NCBI GenBank assembly: GCA_019638595.1
Contig: JAHBTJ010000017.1
Location: 109,353 to 173,352, forward strand
Direction of reading: 5' to 3'
Origin: Chitinophagaceae bacterium
GTDB lineage: Bacteria; Bacteroidota; Bacteroidia; Chitinophagales; Chitinophagaceae
DNA: 64,000 nt
The translations under genes were made by a program, and so were the position numbers. Positions within the stretch are counted from its first letter, which is position 1. Each line of letters begins with the position of its first letter. Below the pieces are notes generated by a model. That model saw only the letters and a program-made list of their open reading frames with translations. It made no database searches and had not been told where the DNA came from. Below, piece by piece: positions 37,758 to 46,348 of the stretch.

Positions 37758-38459
37758 ATGAATGTTATCATTACAGGCGCATCCAAAGGTTTTGGAAAAT
37801 CTATAGCGGAAGTATTTGCTGCCAATGGTCATAATATATATATGTGTTCCCGCACCGAAAGCACGTTATATAAAACACTCGGGGGGCTAATTACACGCTT
37901 TCCTGAACGTATTATAAAAGCCCGGCCCTTCGATATCAGCAAAAAAGAAGAAGCACAGGCATTTGGCAAATGGATACTGGATCTCAACATCCCCATTGAT
38001 GTGTTGGTGAACAATGCCGGATCCTTTGAGCCCGGAAGCGTATTCAACGAGCCCGGCAACACGCTTGAAAATATGATGGCGGTCAATCTTTACAGCGCCT
38101 ATCACCTTACCAGGACATTATTGCCCAAAATGATGGAGCAGAAGAACGGGCATATTTTCAATATGTGTTCCATCGCATCGCTACAAGCCTATAAAAATGG
38201 TGGCGCTTACAGCATCAGCAAGTTTGCTTTGGCCGGGTTCTCTAAAAATTTACGGGAAGAAATGAAGCCCTGTAATATTAAGGTAACCACCGTATACCCC
38301 GGCGCCGCCTATACCGATTCGTGGGCGGGTAGTGGTGTGGACCCCAGGCGCATTATGGAAGCTGCCGACATAGCCAAAATGATCTATGCCGCATCACAAC
38401 TGTCGGCACAGGCCTGCGCGGAAGAAATAATACTCCGCCCGCAATTGGGCGACTTATAA
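37758..38459 (+). CDS. Short-chain dehydrogenase/reductase
   Basis: 233 residues. Cofactor loop TGASKGFGKSIA, NNAGSFEPG, catalytic Ser in CSIAS, YSISK (Tyr-Lys). Classical SDR fold, NADP(H) preference plausible. Substrate unknown. Confidence 0.85.
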   Translation: MNVIITGASKGFGKSIAEVFAANGHNIYMCSRTESTLYKTLGGLITRFPERIIKARPFDISKKEEAQAFGKWILDLNIPIDVLVNNAGSFEPGSVFNEPGNTLENMMAVNLYSAYHLTRTLLPKMMEQKNGHIFNMCSIASLQAYKNGGAYSISKFALAGFSKNLREEMKPCNIKVTTVYPGAAYTDSWAGSGVDPRRIMEAADIAKMIYAASQLSAQACAEEIILRPQLGDL

Positions 38460-38488
38460 TACAACTGCTGCTTTTCGGCGCATTGTTT

Positions 38489-39334
38489 TTATTTCAGGCT
38501 TTTTAAATACGCGAGGCTTTGCGGCACCTGCTCCATGGAACGGGAGGACTCGTCTTCTATAAAATAATGTTTAACGCCGGCCTTCTTTGCTGCTTTCATT
38601 ACCGCCGCTATACCAACATCGCCCGAGCCCAATACAACATTGGTTTCTACATCGGCCTGTCCTTTCTGGTTACCTTCCGTACCCGGCCTGCGATCTTTGA
38701 GATGCATCAACGGGAACCTCCCGGGATATTTTTGCAGCAATGCCACGGGATCCTGCCCGGGATGCTTCACCCAGAAAACATCCATTTCAAAATTAAAGTA
38801 CCTGCGATCTGTATTTTGGGCAATATAGTCAAACAAAGTACCCTCTTCATATGGAGTAAACTCGTACCCATGTGCATGATAGCAAAGCGATAAGCCATTC
38901 TCTTTTAAAATTTTCCCGGCTTTATTAAATACCTCAACAGCCTTTTTTGCATGCTCAATAGTAAAGTCGCCATCGTGGGGAACCCAGAAGGTAACCACAT
39001 ACTTCGCGCCATAGGTTTTAGCCGCTTCAACCGCCGCCATCGGATTTTCGTCGAGTTGCTTAAAGTCGGCGCCCACACTTACTATTTTCAGATCATTCTT
39101 CTTCAGCAACGCTTTAAATTCGTCTACAGGCAGGCCATAGCTGCCTCCTCCTTCCAGTTCCCTGATACCCATTTTACTTATTTTTTCAAGCATGCCGGGA
39201 ATATCTTTTGGTATCTGGTTACGGAAAGTATATAGCTGTACCCCTATTTCCTGGCAAAAAGCAGGTATCGTAATAAAAACAACAAAGCTTAATAACATTA
39301 CGCGTGTAAGCCGGGCAAAATTAAAAGGAACCAT
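38489..39334 (-). CDS. Exported sugar phosphate isomerase/epimerase-like TIM barrel
   Basis: 281 residues from ATG 39334 (39298 is an alternative). Signal peptide ending PAFCQE, then GVQLYTFRNQI, MGIRELEGGG, SLCYHAHGYEF and FEMDVFWVKHPGQDPV, and later MHLKDRRPG. AP-endonuclease-2/xylose-isomerase-like fold; probably a periplasmic sugar epimerase or dehydratase-type enzyme. Convergent with the SDR gene. Confidence 0.82.
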   Translation of the reverse strand: MVPFNFARLTRVMLLSFVVFITIPAFCQEIGVQLYTFRNQIPKDIPGMLEKISKMGIRELEGGGSYGLPVDEFKALLKKNDLKIVSVGADFKQLDENPMAAVEAAKTYGAKYVVTFWVPHDGDFTIEHAKKAVEVFNKAGKILKENGLSLCYHAHGYEFTPYEEGTLFDYIAQNTDRRYFNFEMDVFWVKHPGQDPVALLQKYPGRFPLMHLKDRRPGTEGNQKGQADVETNVVLGSGDVGIAAVMKAAKKAGVKHYFIEDESSRSMEQVPQSLAYLKSLK

Positions 39335-39566
39335 ATATAAAGTTTTTACAGGTGAATAAATGTACAACATTCATGCTTACTTATAAAAAGTAAAAGATTG
39401 CCGTTATTGCGGGGGATGAAGCAGGTTGCATTGATTTAAACGCCCCTTGTGGCGGGGAGCGCTTTCTCATTCGTGTGATATAGCTGTATTTCAAAAATTA
39501 AAGTAATTTAAATCCCCGTTCATATATTTCATAATTTGCCATTGTTTGCGTATTAAAACAACATTT
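39335..39566. other. Divergent intergenic region, nothing specific seen
   Basis: AT-rich gap holding promoters for the isomerase-like gene and RidA; no strong motif picked out. Confidence 0.4.
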
Positions 39567-40037
39567 ATGCAAAGTGCATCACCAGAAGAAAAATTAAAGC
39601 AACTGGGGCTAATATTACCGCCGGCACCCAAGCCCAAGGGTGTTTACAAGCCTTGTCTTATTGACGGAAAATATTTATACCTGTCAGGACATGGTCCTGT
39701 TCAAAACGATCAATCGCTTATGAAAGGGCGCATAGGGCGCGATATGGATGAAGAGCAGGGAAAGCTTGCCGCCAAACAGGTGGGACTTACCATGCTTGCC
39801 ACCATTAAAGCGCATATCGGCAGTCTTGATAATATTCAAAGAGTGATCAAAGTACTGGGAATGGTGAACTGTACGCCCGATTTTGAAAAGCACCCGTATG
39901 TAATAAACGGCTGCAGCGAACTGTTTGCCGCTATATGGGGCGAAGAAAACGGCGTGGGTGTAAGAAGCGCGGTAGGGTTTGGATCGTTACCGGAAAATAT
40001 ACCTGTAGAAATTGAAGCATTATTTGAACTGGCATAA
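39567..40037 (+). CDS. RidA/YjgF-family protein
   Basis: 156 residues from ATG 39567. RidA fold: YLYLSGHGPVQ, KQVGLTMLATIKAHIGSLD, IKVLGMVNCTPDF and GVRSAVGFGSLP in the C-terminal active loop. RidA hydrolyses enamine/imine intermediates from PLP enzymes. It sits 13 bp before a PLP enzyme gene, supporting a joint role in amino-acid breakdown. Confidence 0.85.
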   Translation: MQSASPEEKLKQLGLILPPAPKPKGVYKPCLIDGKYLYLSGHGPVQNDQSLMKGRIGRDMDEEQGKLAAKQVGLTMLATIKAHIGSLDNIQRVIKVLGMVNCTPDFEKHPYVINGCSELFAAIWGEENGVGVRSAVGFGSLPENIPVEIEALFELA

Positions 40038-40050
40038 GCATTTATAAGCA

Positions 40051-41175
40051 ATGAGCTATTTAAAAGATACATCGGCGGAGTGGTACAACATATCCAATAT
40101 TCAAACCATTGATTCCCCGGCACTGGTAGTGTATAAGGAACGGGTGGCCCAAAATATAAAGCTGGCAACCGGAATGGTAAAAGACATTTCGCTGTTACGC
40201 CCGCATATTAAAACGCATAAAATGCGGGAAGTAGCGCAAATGCAGATGCAGGCGGGCATTACCAAATTCAAATGTGCTACCATTGCAGAAGCGGAAATGC
40301 TGGCCCTGGCAGCAGCACCGGATGTATTGCTGGCGTATCAACCGGTGGGGCCTAAAATTGATCGCTTCATCAATCTTATTAAAGCATACCCCAACACGCA
40401 TTTTTCCTGCCTTACCGATAATACAACCGCCGCACAGGCTATCGCGGAAAAAGCAAACGCCCATAATATAGTCATTGATGTTTACATTGATCTGAATACC
40501 GGCATGAACAGAACCGGCATACCCGCATTAAAAGCCATGCCGCTGATAGATGAGCTGCAGCTCCTGAAAGGCATACGGCTGGTTGGGTTACACGCTTACG
40601 ATGGTCATATAAGAGATATTGACCCGGCGGCAAGAAAAAAGAACAGCGATGAAGGATTTGCCCCTGTGGCAGCATTGAAAAAACAGGTGCAGGAAAAATA
40701 CGGGCAGTTGCTCAACATCGTAACCTCGGGCACACCTACTTTTCCCACGCACAATACACGCGAACATGTAGAATGCAGTCCCGGCACGTTTGTATTTAAC
40801 GACTGGGGGTACAAGCACGGCATTCCCGATGAGCCTTTTGAATATGCCGCGCTGATCATTACAAGAATAATATCAATAGTAGACAAAAATACGGTGTGCA
40901 CCGACCTGGGGCATAAATCCGTAGCGGCGGAAAACCCGCTGCCGAGGGTTCATTTTTTAAATGCGCCCGATGTTACACCCGTGGGCCAAAGCGAGGAGCA
41001 CCTGGTACTAAAAGTAGCAGACAGCTCGTTGTTTACACCCGGCGATGTTTTATACGGAGTGCCGGTGCATATATGTCCTACCGTTGCGCTGTACGATAAG
41101 GCATACGTGGTAGAAAACAACGCGGTAACAACCGAATGGCAGGTGGTGGCAAGGAACAGGTTTATTAATTTTTGA
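40051..41175 (+). CDS. D-threonine aldolase-like PLP enzyme
   Basis: 374 residues, alanine-racemase-type barrel. IDSPALVVYKERV, LRPHIKTHKM with the PLP Lys (in KTHK), QAGITKFKCATIAEAEMLA, and the C-terminal DSSLFTPGDVLYGVPVHICPTV, where His and Cys bind a divalent metal in D-threonine aldolase/D-serine dehydratase. Pairs with RidA. Confidence 0.85.
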   Translation: MSYLKDTSAEWYNISNIQTIDSPALVVYKERVAQNIKLATGMVKDISLLRPHIKTHKMREVAQMQMQAGITKFKCATIAEAEMLALAAAPDVLLAYQPVGPKIDRFINLIKAYPNTHFSCLTDNTTAAQAIAEKANAHNIVIDVYIDLNTGMNRTGIPALKAMPLIDELQLLKGIRLVGLHAYDGHIRDIDPAARKKNSDEGFAPVAALKKQVQEKYGQLLNIVTSGTPTFPTHNTREHVECSPGTFVFNDWGYKHGIPDEPFEYAALIITRIISIVDKNTVCTDLGHKSVAAENPLPRVHFLNAPDVTPVGQSEEHLVLKVADSSLFTPGDVLYGVPVHICPTVALYDKAYVVENNAVTTEWQVVARNRFINF

Positions 41176-41260
41176 AGCGGGGAGCTATGAATGGGCTGTG
41201 GGCTATGAGCTATCGGCTATGGGCTATGGGTTGTGGGTTGTGGGTTATGAGCCACTGACG
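41176..41260. repeat. GGCTATGG-type phrase repeat
   Basis: Consecutive 7-8-mers GGCTATGA, GCTATCGG, GGCTATGGG, GGTTGTGGG in tandem. Marks the left border of the accessory island. Confidence 0.6.
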
Positions 41261-41400
41261 GCTCCATTGCTACTACCGGCTTCTGTTGCCCTCCCGGATG
41301 ACACGAGTCGGACGGGTGTCACTCACTTATACGTTCTGTACGCTATTCAGCAATGCGCAGTGTTAACTATGGTTTTCACGTTATTTATTTTCCTGGAATT

Positions 41401-41712
41401 TTATAACCAATCCTGATAGCAATATGTGGAAATGTTCTCCGTAATCAGCACGATCAATTCCTGTTTCTTCTTCGTCCTTTTTACTTCCTCTACCACCTTA
41501 TCAAAATCAGATTTATAGTCCATATCTTGTATAACCCGGAATTTTTCATATTCCGTTTCTGCTGTTTTTTAGCAACGGCAGCCGAAATTTTTCCGGCATC
41601 CTTTAAAATCAAGATTATAAAAATCTATTTCCCTGCTAACATTTCTGCCTCCTTCGTTTTGAACTGTTCGGATTTTCCGGACAGTTGATGCTCTTTCTAA
41701 TGCTTTGTTTTC
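41401..41712 (-). pseudogene. RhuM-family pseudogene
   Basis: Reading minus from about 41712, one frame gives NKALERASTVRKIRTVQ then NEGGRNVSREIDFYNLD, the middle of a RhuM-family protein. After the LD the frame jumps straight to DAGKISAAVAKK and, one base out of frame, AETEYEKFRVIQDMDYKSDF and a stop at 41401, the family's C-terminus. About 150 residues are deleted in between, there is at least one frameshift and no start. RhuM is known as a Salmonella island protein of unclear function. Confidence 0.78.
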
Positions 41713-41774
41713 GAATAAGAGAAGTCATACAGCATTTATTTGAAAAATAATTTCTTGTATTCGATATAGCAGGT

Positions 41775-42782
41775 TTATTCATTAAGCGTTTCTTCTATCG
41801 CTGCCCGTAGTTCCTCTTTATTGGGCAGGTACAGTTGATATTTACTCACAAATAATTGCGAAGAAACATTGTGCATAGCATATTGTATCAGCAGGTCATC
41901 TTTTTCTCTTGCCAGCACAATACCAATAGGCGGGTTATCTCCTTCCGTTTTTTCTTCGTTCTCAAAATACCCCAGATACATATTCATTTGTCCCACATCT
42001 TCGTATCCGGCTTCACTTTTCTTGAGGTCTATTAAAATAAAACACTTGAGGATCCTGTGGTAAAAAACCAGATCAACATAATGATGTTTGTTGCCCAGCG
42101 TAACCCGGTATTGCCTGCCAATAAAAGCAAAGCCCTTGCCCAGCTCAAGCAAAAAATGCTGAAGATGCTCAATGATCCGGCCTTCCAGCTCGGTTTCGCT
42201 ATAATGGTACAGCTCCGGTATTTTCAGGAAATCCAGTATATAAGGGTCGCGGATAACATCTTCGGGCCTGGAAACAAACTGCCCCTGCTTTGCCAGGTGT
42301 AAAATGCCCTCTTTGTCTTTAGAAGCAGCCAGGCGCAGGAATAAGGCTGCTTTTTTCTGCCGTTTTAGCTCTGTTGTGCTCCAGTTTTCTATAACAGCCT
42401 GTTTCGCATAAAAAGAGCGTTCTAAAGAGTCGTCTATTTTAACCAGTTCGCATAAATGTGTCCAGCTCAATTTGTGAGGAACCTCCTCACAAATTGGATA
42501 ATATCTGTATACCAGCCTCATATAGTTGAGGTTAGACCTGCTAAAGCCCTTTCCATGCATCATTGACAAATCTGCCGCAAGCTGCTCTAATAACGCTTTT
42601 CCATATGCTGCTCTGCCTTCTCCTTTTTGTTCAAATTCAACAATATAGCGGCCTATTTCCCAGTAAGTAGTTACTAACTGTATGTTTACGGTCTGAACGG
42701 CTTGTTGCCTTCCCTGGTTGTAAGTGGCAGAGATCTGGCTGACAAGCTCGTTATAATCCTTTTGATTGGTCAGGTTGTTCAT
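41775..42782 (-). CDS. DUF1016/YhcG-family PD-(D/E)XK nuclease
   Basis: 335 residues from ATG 42782. N-terminal helical domain (about 20-140; TTYWEIGRYIVEFEQKGEGR, LSMMHGKGFSRSNLNYMRL) and C-terminal nuclease-like domain with LGNKHHYVDLVFYHRILKCF and VLIDLKK-type D-x-K motif (IDLKKSEAGYEDVGQMNMYL). YhcG proteins occur in defence islands and near type I restriction genes. Divergent from the small genes to its right. Confidence 0.83.
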   Translation of the reverse strand: MNNLTNQKDYNELVSQISATYNQGRQQAVQTVNIQLVTTYWEIGRYIVEFEQKGEGRAAYGKALLEQLAADLSMMHGKGFSRSNLNYMRLVYRYYPICEEVPHKLSWTHLCELVKIDDSLERSFYAKQAVIENWSTTELKRQKKAALFLRLAASKDKEGILHLAKQGQFVSRPEDVIRDPYILDFLKIPELYHYSETELEGRIIEHLQHFLLELGKGFAFIGRQYRVTLGNKHHYVDLVFYHRILKCFILIDLKKSEAGYEDVGQMNMYLGYFENEEKTEGDNPPIGIVLAREKDDLLIQYAMHNVSSQLFVSKYQLYLPNKEELRAAIEETLNE

Positions 42783-42999
42783 AAGTAGCAAAATTTTTTA
42801 TAAGCGAAATATTGATCAAACGTACATGAAATTTTTCATTCATAAAACCTGCCCGTTCCGGCAGGCGGGCGCACAAAGGATGAATGAATCCCGAATGATT
42901 TCGGGATATGGGAGTTCCTCTTTTTTCTACTGGTATGTGTATTCATATACCAGCATAAAAGAGTGAGTATTTCGGCATGTGAAGACATATACCGATGGG
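42783..42999. other. Gap with hairpins
   Basis: ATCCCGAA-TGA-TTTCGGGAT hairpin near 42890-42908 and a CCTGCCCG...CGGCAGGCGGGC palindromic stretch. No gene. Confidence 0.45.
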
Positions 43000-43100
43000 A
43001 AATAGATTGCATTACACAGCATTTTGTAAATTAAGTGAGTTATGAATCACCAGGAAGAACACCGGGAGCTGTATATCCGCATTGGTGAAATATATTTTTG
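43000..43100 (+). repeat. 101-bp direct repeat, left copy (transposase-start remnant)
   Basis: Identical to 44512-44612 at 100 of 101 positions. It encodes a frame beginning MNHQEEHRELYIRIGEIYF; this resembles the first residues of Bacteroidota Y1 (REP-associated) transposases, truncated by TGA. Confidence 0.8.
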
Positions 43101-43144
43101 AACGGCGAAATGACGGTTGCAGCTTCTGTATAACGACAAGTAAT

Positions 43145-43306
43145 TTATAACTTAGGAAGCCCTACTGTTTTCAGAATAGGATTTGCCCTGTCAACTTTAT
43201 CTTTAAACAGCGGCTGATCATCATATTTCCCGTTCAGGGTTTTATCAATACTAAAACCTTTGGAGAGCTTTAGCTTTGCTGATTTTATTTGTTTTTTGGG
43301 TTTCAT
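43145..43306 (-). CDS. Small Lys-rich protein, 53 residues
   Basis: ATG 43306 opens a 53-codon frame: basic start MKPKKQIKSAKLKLSKG, then GFSIDKTLNGKYDDQPLFKD and a C-terminus ending LKTVGLPKL. No cysteine, no signal peptide. Composition and codon use look coding, and it is divergent from the toxin-antitoxin pair. Function unknown; a DNA- or RNA-binding or antitoxin-type small protein would fit. Confidence 0.5.
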   Translation of the reverse strand: MKPKKQIKSAKLKLSKGFSIDKTLNGKYDDQPLFKDKVDRANPILKTVGLPKL

Positions 43307-43389
43307 GGCAAATCAAATTTACGATTTTCTGTGCGCTAAAAGCTTTTCTCAACAATGTAGGATTCAACAAAACAATGTAAATTTGAACT

Positions 43390-43608
43390 ATGAAAATCGC
43401 ACTTCAATATGTTAACGACATGAATGGCAGGACAAATGCTGTTCAGCTACCCCTGACAGAATGGGAAAAAGTACTGAATAAGCTAAAAAAGTATGAACAG
43501 GCTTTAAAGCTGAAATCAGACCTTAAAGAGGCATTTGAACAAGTCGAAAGTCTTAAAAAAGCAAAAGGACATAAGCAGACACTAAACGAGTTTTTAAATG
43601 AGCTTTAG
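43390..43608 (+). CDS. Antitoxin of a RelE-type pair
   Basis: 72 residues, mostly helical: MKIALQYVNDMNGRTNAVQLP then LTEWEKVLNKLKKYEQ and a charged C-terminus. The N-terminal part may bind DNA and the rest the toxin. Its end overlaps the toxin gene by 11 bp, the usual antitoxin-first coupling. Confidence 0.75.
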   Translation: MKIALQYVNDMNGRTNAVQLPLTEWEKVLNKLKKYEQALKLKSDLKEAFEQVESLKKAKGHKQTLNEFLNEL

Positions 43609-43933
43609 TGTTATTCCCAGCGACAAGTTTAAGCGGGAAGCAAAACGGCTTATCAGGAAATTTCCATCTCTCAAAAAAGAGCTTGCCGGCTTAGGTGCTA
43701 TATTAGAAAAAGAACCAGACACGGGAACACCTTTAGGAAATGAAACTTATAAAATCAGGCTTGCTATTAAAAGCAAAGGAAAAGGAAAAAGTGGCGGAGC
43801 CAGAGTTATAACTTATATTGTTACTGACAACAAAGAAGTTTATTTATTGACAATTTATGACAAATCGGAATTTGATAGCATAGATGACAAAACAATCAAA
43901 TTAATTATAGAAAGTTTAAATGCTGACAAATAG
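43598..43933 (+). CDS. RelE/ParE-family toxin
   Basis: 111 residues. RelE fold: FSVIPSDKFKREAKRLIRKFP (basic helix), ETYKIRLAIKSKGKGKSGGARVITY (central strands with basic patch) and VYLLTIYDKSEFDSI. Family toxins cleave mRNA on the ribosome or inhibit gyrase. The pair lies between the 101-bp direct repeats. Confidence 0.8.
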   Translation: MSFSVIPSDKFKREAKRLIRKFPSLKKELAGLGAILEKEPDTGTPLGNETYKIRLAIKSKGKGKSGGARVITYIVTDNKEVYLLTIYDKSEFDSIDDKTIKLIIESLNADK

Positions 43934-44187
43934 TGTGAACATTCCCGCCGTGGTTCGCACCTCTGGATCTCCTGCCGATCATTTGTTTTACCCGATAGTT
44001 ATCTGATAAAGCATGAATATCCCTTAAATCCTTCTTTTCCTCTCAGCTTTTCATGAGCTTCTCCGTAACGTCTGCCTGTGATTAGCCTTGTGTGCCGGAA
44101 AGATGAACCAGTACGGGTAAAGACACAAACCAGTACAGGAAATAGTGTCAAGGAAAGCCATCCCCTTGCAGCTAATACCATTATAAT

Positions 44188-44515
44188 GATACCTGCCTGC
44201 CATTCTTCAAGCATTCACCCGCATGCGTTACTTCCCTTACATCCACCAGGTGCGCGGCCACAAGTGTTCGAAACCTTTCACAATAACCGCTTTCAGCCGC
44301 AGCGCGGCGGTATATTTGTAGACAATTGATTCCGTGGATGCAAGGTGCAGCGCACCGGAATATCACATTTTAGTGGGTAAAAAATATTTCGCCGCTCTGC
44401 GGCTAAAAAAACATTCATGATAATCAGCTACAAAGATTAAGGTGCGCTGCACCTCTTGAGTAAATTTCAGGTTTCGAACACTTGTGGTGCGCGGCTTCTA
44501 CCAGCTTTATTAAAT
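44188..44515 (-). pseudogene. 3'-end fragment of the 45147 gene, split by a MITE
   Basis: Bases 44188-44258 and 44496-44515 match the 3' end of the 45147-45749 gene (EAAHLVDVREVTH-type sequence). The two parts are separated by the 228-bp element at 44259-44486. Only the gene's last 30 or so codons are present, so it is a duplicated remnant. Confidence 0.7.
44250..44495. mobile_element. 228-bp MITE with 17-bp terminal inverted repeats and 9-bp target duplication
   Basis: Element 44259-44486. Left end CACAAGTGTTCGAAACC (44259-44275), right end its perfect inverse (44470-44486). Flanks are GTGCGCGGC at 44250-44258 and again at 44487-44495, a perfect 9-bp duplication. The uninterrupted site GTGCGCGGC occurs once at 45219-45227 in the parent gene. 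Inside are two interleaved inverted repeats: AGCCGCAG...GCGGCG (44295-44309) with 44390-44404, and GGTGCAGCGCACC (44344-44356) with 44441-44453. No ORF. Confidence 0.88.
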
Positions 44516-44612
44516 AGATTGCATTACACAGCATTTTGTAAATTAAGTGAGTTATGAATCACCAGGAAGAACACCGGGAACTGTATATCCGCATTGGTGA
44601 AATATATTTTTG
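44512..44612 (+). repeat. 101-bp direct repeat, right copy
   Basis: Partner of 43000-43100 (100/101 identical). Here TGG replaces the TGA, so the transposase-like frame runs a little further before stopping. Confidence 0.8.
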
Positions 44613-44635
44613 GATGGCGAATACGGATGCGGTTT

Positions 44636-44812
44636 CCGTCTTTTCGACCGAGCCAACACGAACACTATAGTTTAATGCAACTTTTGCGAGGGAGAAATCT
44701 GCCGGGCATTTGTACTAATGCTCAATATCTGCACTACTGCTCAACGGATTTCTCTCCCGCCGCGATAGTCGTTTAGTTCATTACAACTTTAGGGCGGGAT
44801 CGAAATGACGAT
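44636..44812. repeat. Palindromic CGTCATTTCGA-type repeat, copy A
   Basis: Begins CCGTCTTTTCGACCGAG and ends GGGCGGGATCGAAATGACG. The centre holds GGAGAAATCTGCCGGGC ... CAACGGATTTCTCTCCCGC in inverse orientation around ACTAATGCTCAATATCTGCA. Repeated as copy B (44820-45012) and copy C (63638-63806). Confidence 0.7.
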
Positions 44813-44819
44813 GTGTGTG

Positions 44820-45012
44820 CCGTCATATCGACCGAGCAGCACGGAGATTGTAGTATAATCGCTTTTTCGCGAGTGAGATATCTGCCGGGCTTTGGCACTA
44901 ATGTTCATCTTTTGCACTACTGCCTAACAGATTTACCTTCGGTGAGAAAAGTTCTCTCCCGCCGCAAGATGCTTTTAATTTAATTTTCAGAATGGCGGGA
45001 TCGAAATGACGG
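44820..45012. repeat. Palindromic CGTCATTTCGA-type repeat, copy B
   Basis: Begins CCGTCATATCGACCGAG, ends GGCGGGATCGAAATGACGG. Same plan as copy A, sequence diverged. Sits tail to tail with A. Confidence 0.7.
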
Positions 45013-45146
45013 CGAGAGTGTTTGTATTTTGCCGTCAGCACTAAGGCAAAGTTTGTAATTTTTGAACCACACGGTCATTATGCTACCGCACCTATAGGAA
45101 ACGGAATCTCAATTCCCTCATCAACTTTCTTTTATTGTAATACCTT

Positions 45147-45749
45147 TTAAGTAGCTGATACTGACCTGCCATTCTTTACACATTCACCCACATGCGTTAC
45201 CTCCCTTACATCAACCAGGTGCGCGGCTTCTACCAGCTTTATTAAATGGGTGCATACTGTCAGCGGGGCGGTTATAGCCGTAGTATCACTGTTCAGGGCA
45301 TTCTCCACTACCTGCTCCCAGCACTGCAGCCAGTTGTTGAGCGACCGGTAGCTGAAAAACTGCTGAAATGCCCGGTAGGGATCACTGTATTCTTTTTCAG
45401 ACAGGCAGCGCGGAAACTCCTTCCACGCATCAGCGCTAACATAATGGCTGCAATAGTATTTTTTATTAAAGAGCTCTTCTTTTTTAATATTAACCGCGCT
45501 GTGCTTTGTATGCCTCAAAGCATGAGCGGCTTTTATAAGCGAGCGGATGAGCCTGCTATATAACAATATATCGCCGGGCGGATATCCTTTGCCCCGCCTG
45601 GCATGGCACACCAGCTTTTTGATGAGCCTGCGAAAATGGTGCACATGCGCTTCGGCAAAGAAGTGGGCAATTACCTGGTAAGGATCGGTAATGCACTCGC
45701 AGAGCCAGCATTGGGTAGTAAACGGGTCTTTGTGGTGTTTGGTTTTCAT
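45147..45749 (-). CDS. Unknown protein, 200 residues, with internal DPY..FF repeat
   Basis: I do not recognise this family. Two internal segments look alike: ITDPYQVIAHFFAEAHVHHF (about 21-40) and YSDPYRAFQQFFSYRSLNNW (about 122-141), each followed by a hydrophobic helix. Cys cluster CWLCEC at about 14-19. Basic overall, no signal peptide or membrane helix. ATG 45749. A fragment of its 3' end is duplicated at 44188. Follows the 45800-46294 gene on the same strand. Confidence 0.55.
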   Translation of the reverse strand: MKTKHHKDPFTTQCWLCECITDPYQVIAHFFAEAHVHHFRRLIKKLVCHARRGKGYPPGDILLYSRLIRSLIKAAHALRHTKHSAVNIKKEELFNKKYYCSHYVSADAWKEFPRCLSEKEYSDPYRAFQQFFSYRSLNNWLQCWEQVVENALNSDTTAITAPLTVCTHLIKLVEAAHLVDVREVTHVGECVKNGRSVSAT

Positions 45750-45777
45750 CTTTTTATTTTTAGGTGAGGCTTAGACA

Positions 45778-45808
45778 GCCCTATAAGGTTTTTAAAACCT
45801 TATAGGGC
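45778..45808. terminator. 31-nt perfect palindrome over a stop codon
   Basis: GCCCTATAAGGTTTT and its exact inverse around one central T. The minus-strand gene upstream ends inside it (stop at 45800). It resembles a Bacteroidota repeat hairpin and may serve as a terminator. Confidence 0.6.
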
Positions 45809-46294
45809 TTGTTGCGGCGGTATTACGCCGGGTAAGGCGGTGATGATCTCTCCGCCGGTGCTGGTAATGACCGTAATGGTGGTTACGGTATTGCCGGAAG
45901 TATCGTGCCCGAGCGGCGTGCCAGTATCCAGTACCCGCTGCAGGTGAGGACTGCCCGGCATAGGCTGGGGCGGTTGCTGGCAGGCATCTCTTATGCAGGC
46001 TACAATTTGCGGTATGGGTATGGTAAACTTGCCGGTAAGCGGAGCCTGTCCGCCTGCCGGCGGATGGCGCGGCACTTTGTAGTAATGGCGCTCCGGTATA
46101 TGCGCCAGGGCTTTGCTGCTTAGGTACGAGCCTTTACGCAGCAGCTTTTTGCGGTGCTTTACGGGCAGTTGCCAGGTAAGCCCTTCCTGCAATTGCTGCA
46201 GCCAGCTTTGGGTATCTGCCAGCAGGAACAGCCATTGGGTTTCGTTAAAATGGATGTTGGTGCTTTGTGCAGGTGTGACAACGGCGTTGTTCAT
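45800..46294 (-). CDS. Unknown protein, 164 residues
   Basis: No family recognised. N-terminal helical part with IHFNETQWLFLLADTQSWLQ, then basic LPVKHRKKLLRKGSYLSSKA, then ERHYYKVPRHPPAGG, LTGKFTIPIPQIVACIRD, and a Thr/Val-rich tail (GNTVTTITVITST). No signal peptide. ATG 46294. Paired with the 200-residue gene downstream and preceded by a long hairpin element. Confidence 0.5.
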   Translation of the reverse strand: MNNAVVTPAQSTNIHFNETQWLFLLADTQSWLQQLQEGLTWQLPVKHRKKLLRKGSYLSSKALAHIPERHYYKVPRHPPAGGQAPLTGKFTIPIPQIVACIRDACQQPPQPMPGSPHLQRVLDTGTPLGHDTSGNTVTTITVITSTGGEIITALPGVIPPQQAL

Positions 46295-46348
46295 AACAAA
46301 AAGTTTTAGGCTGGCACCCGCACAAAAAAGGCGTGGCGCTCAACTTAC

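Noticed and set aside
43000-45012. CRISPR array
   Set aside because: Repeats are long, few and irregularly spaced; no spacer pattern and no cas genes.
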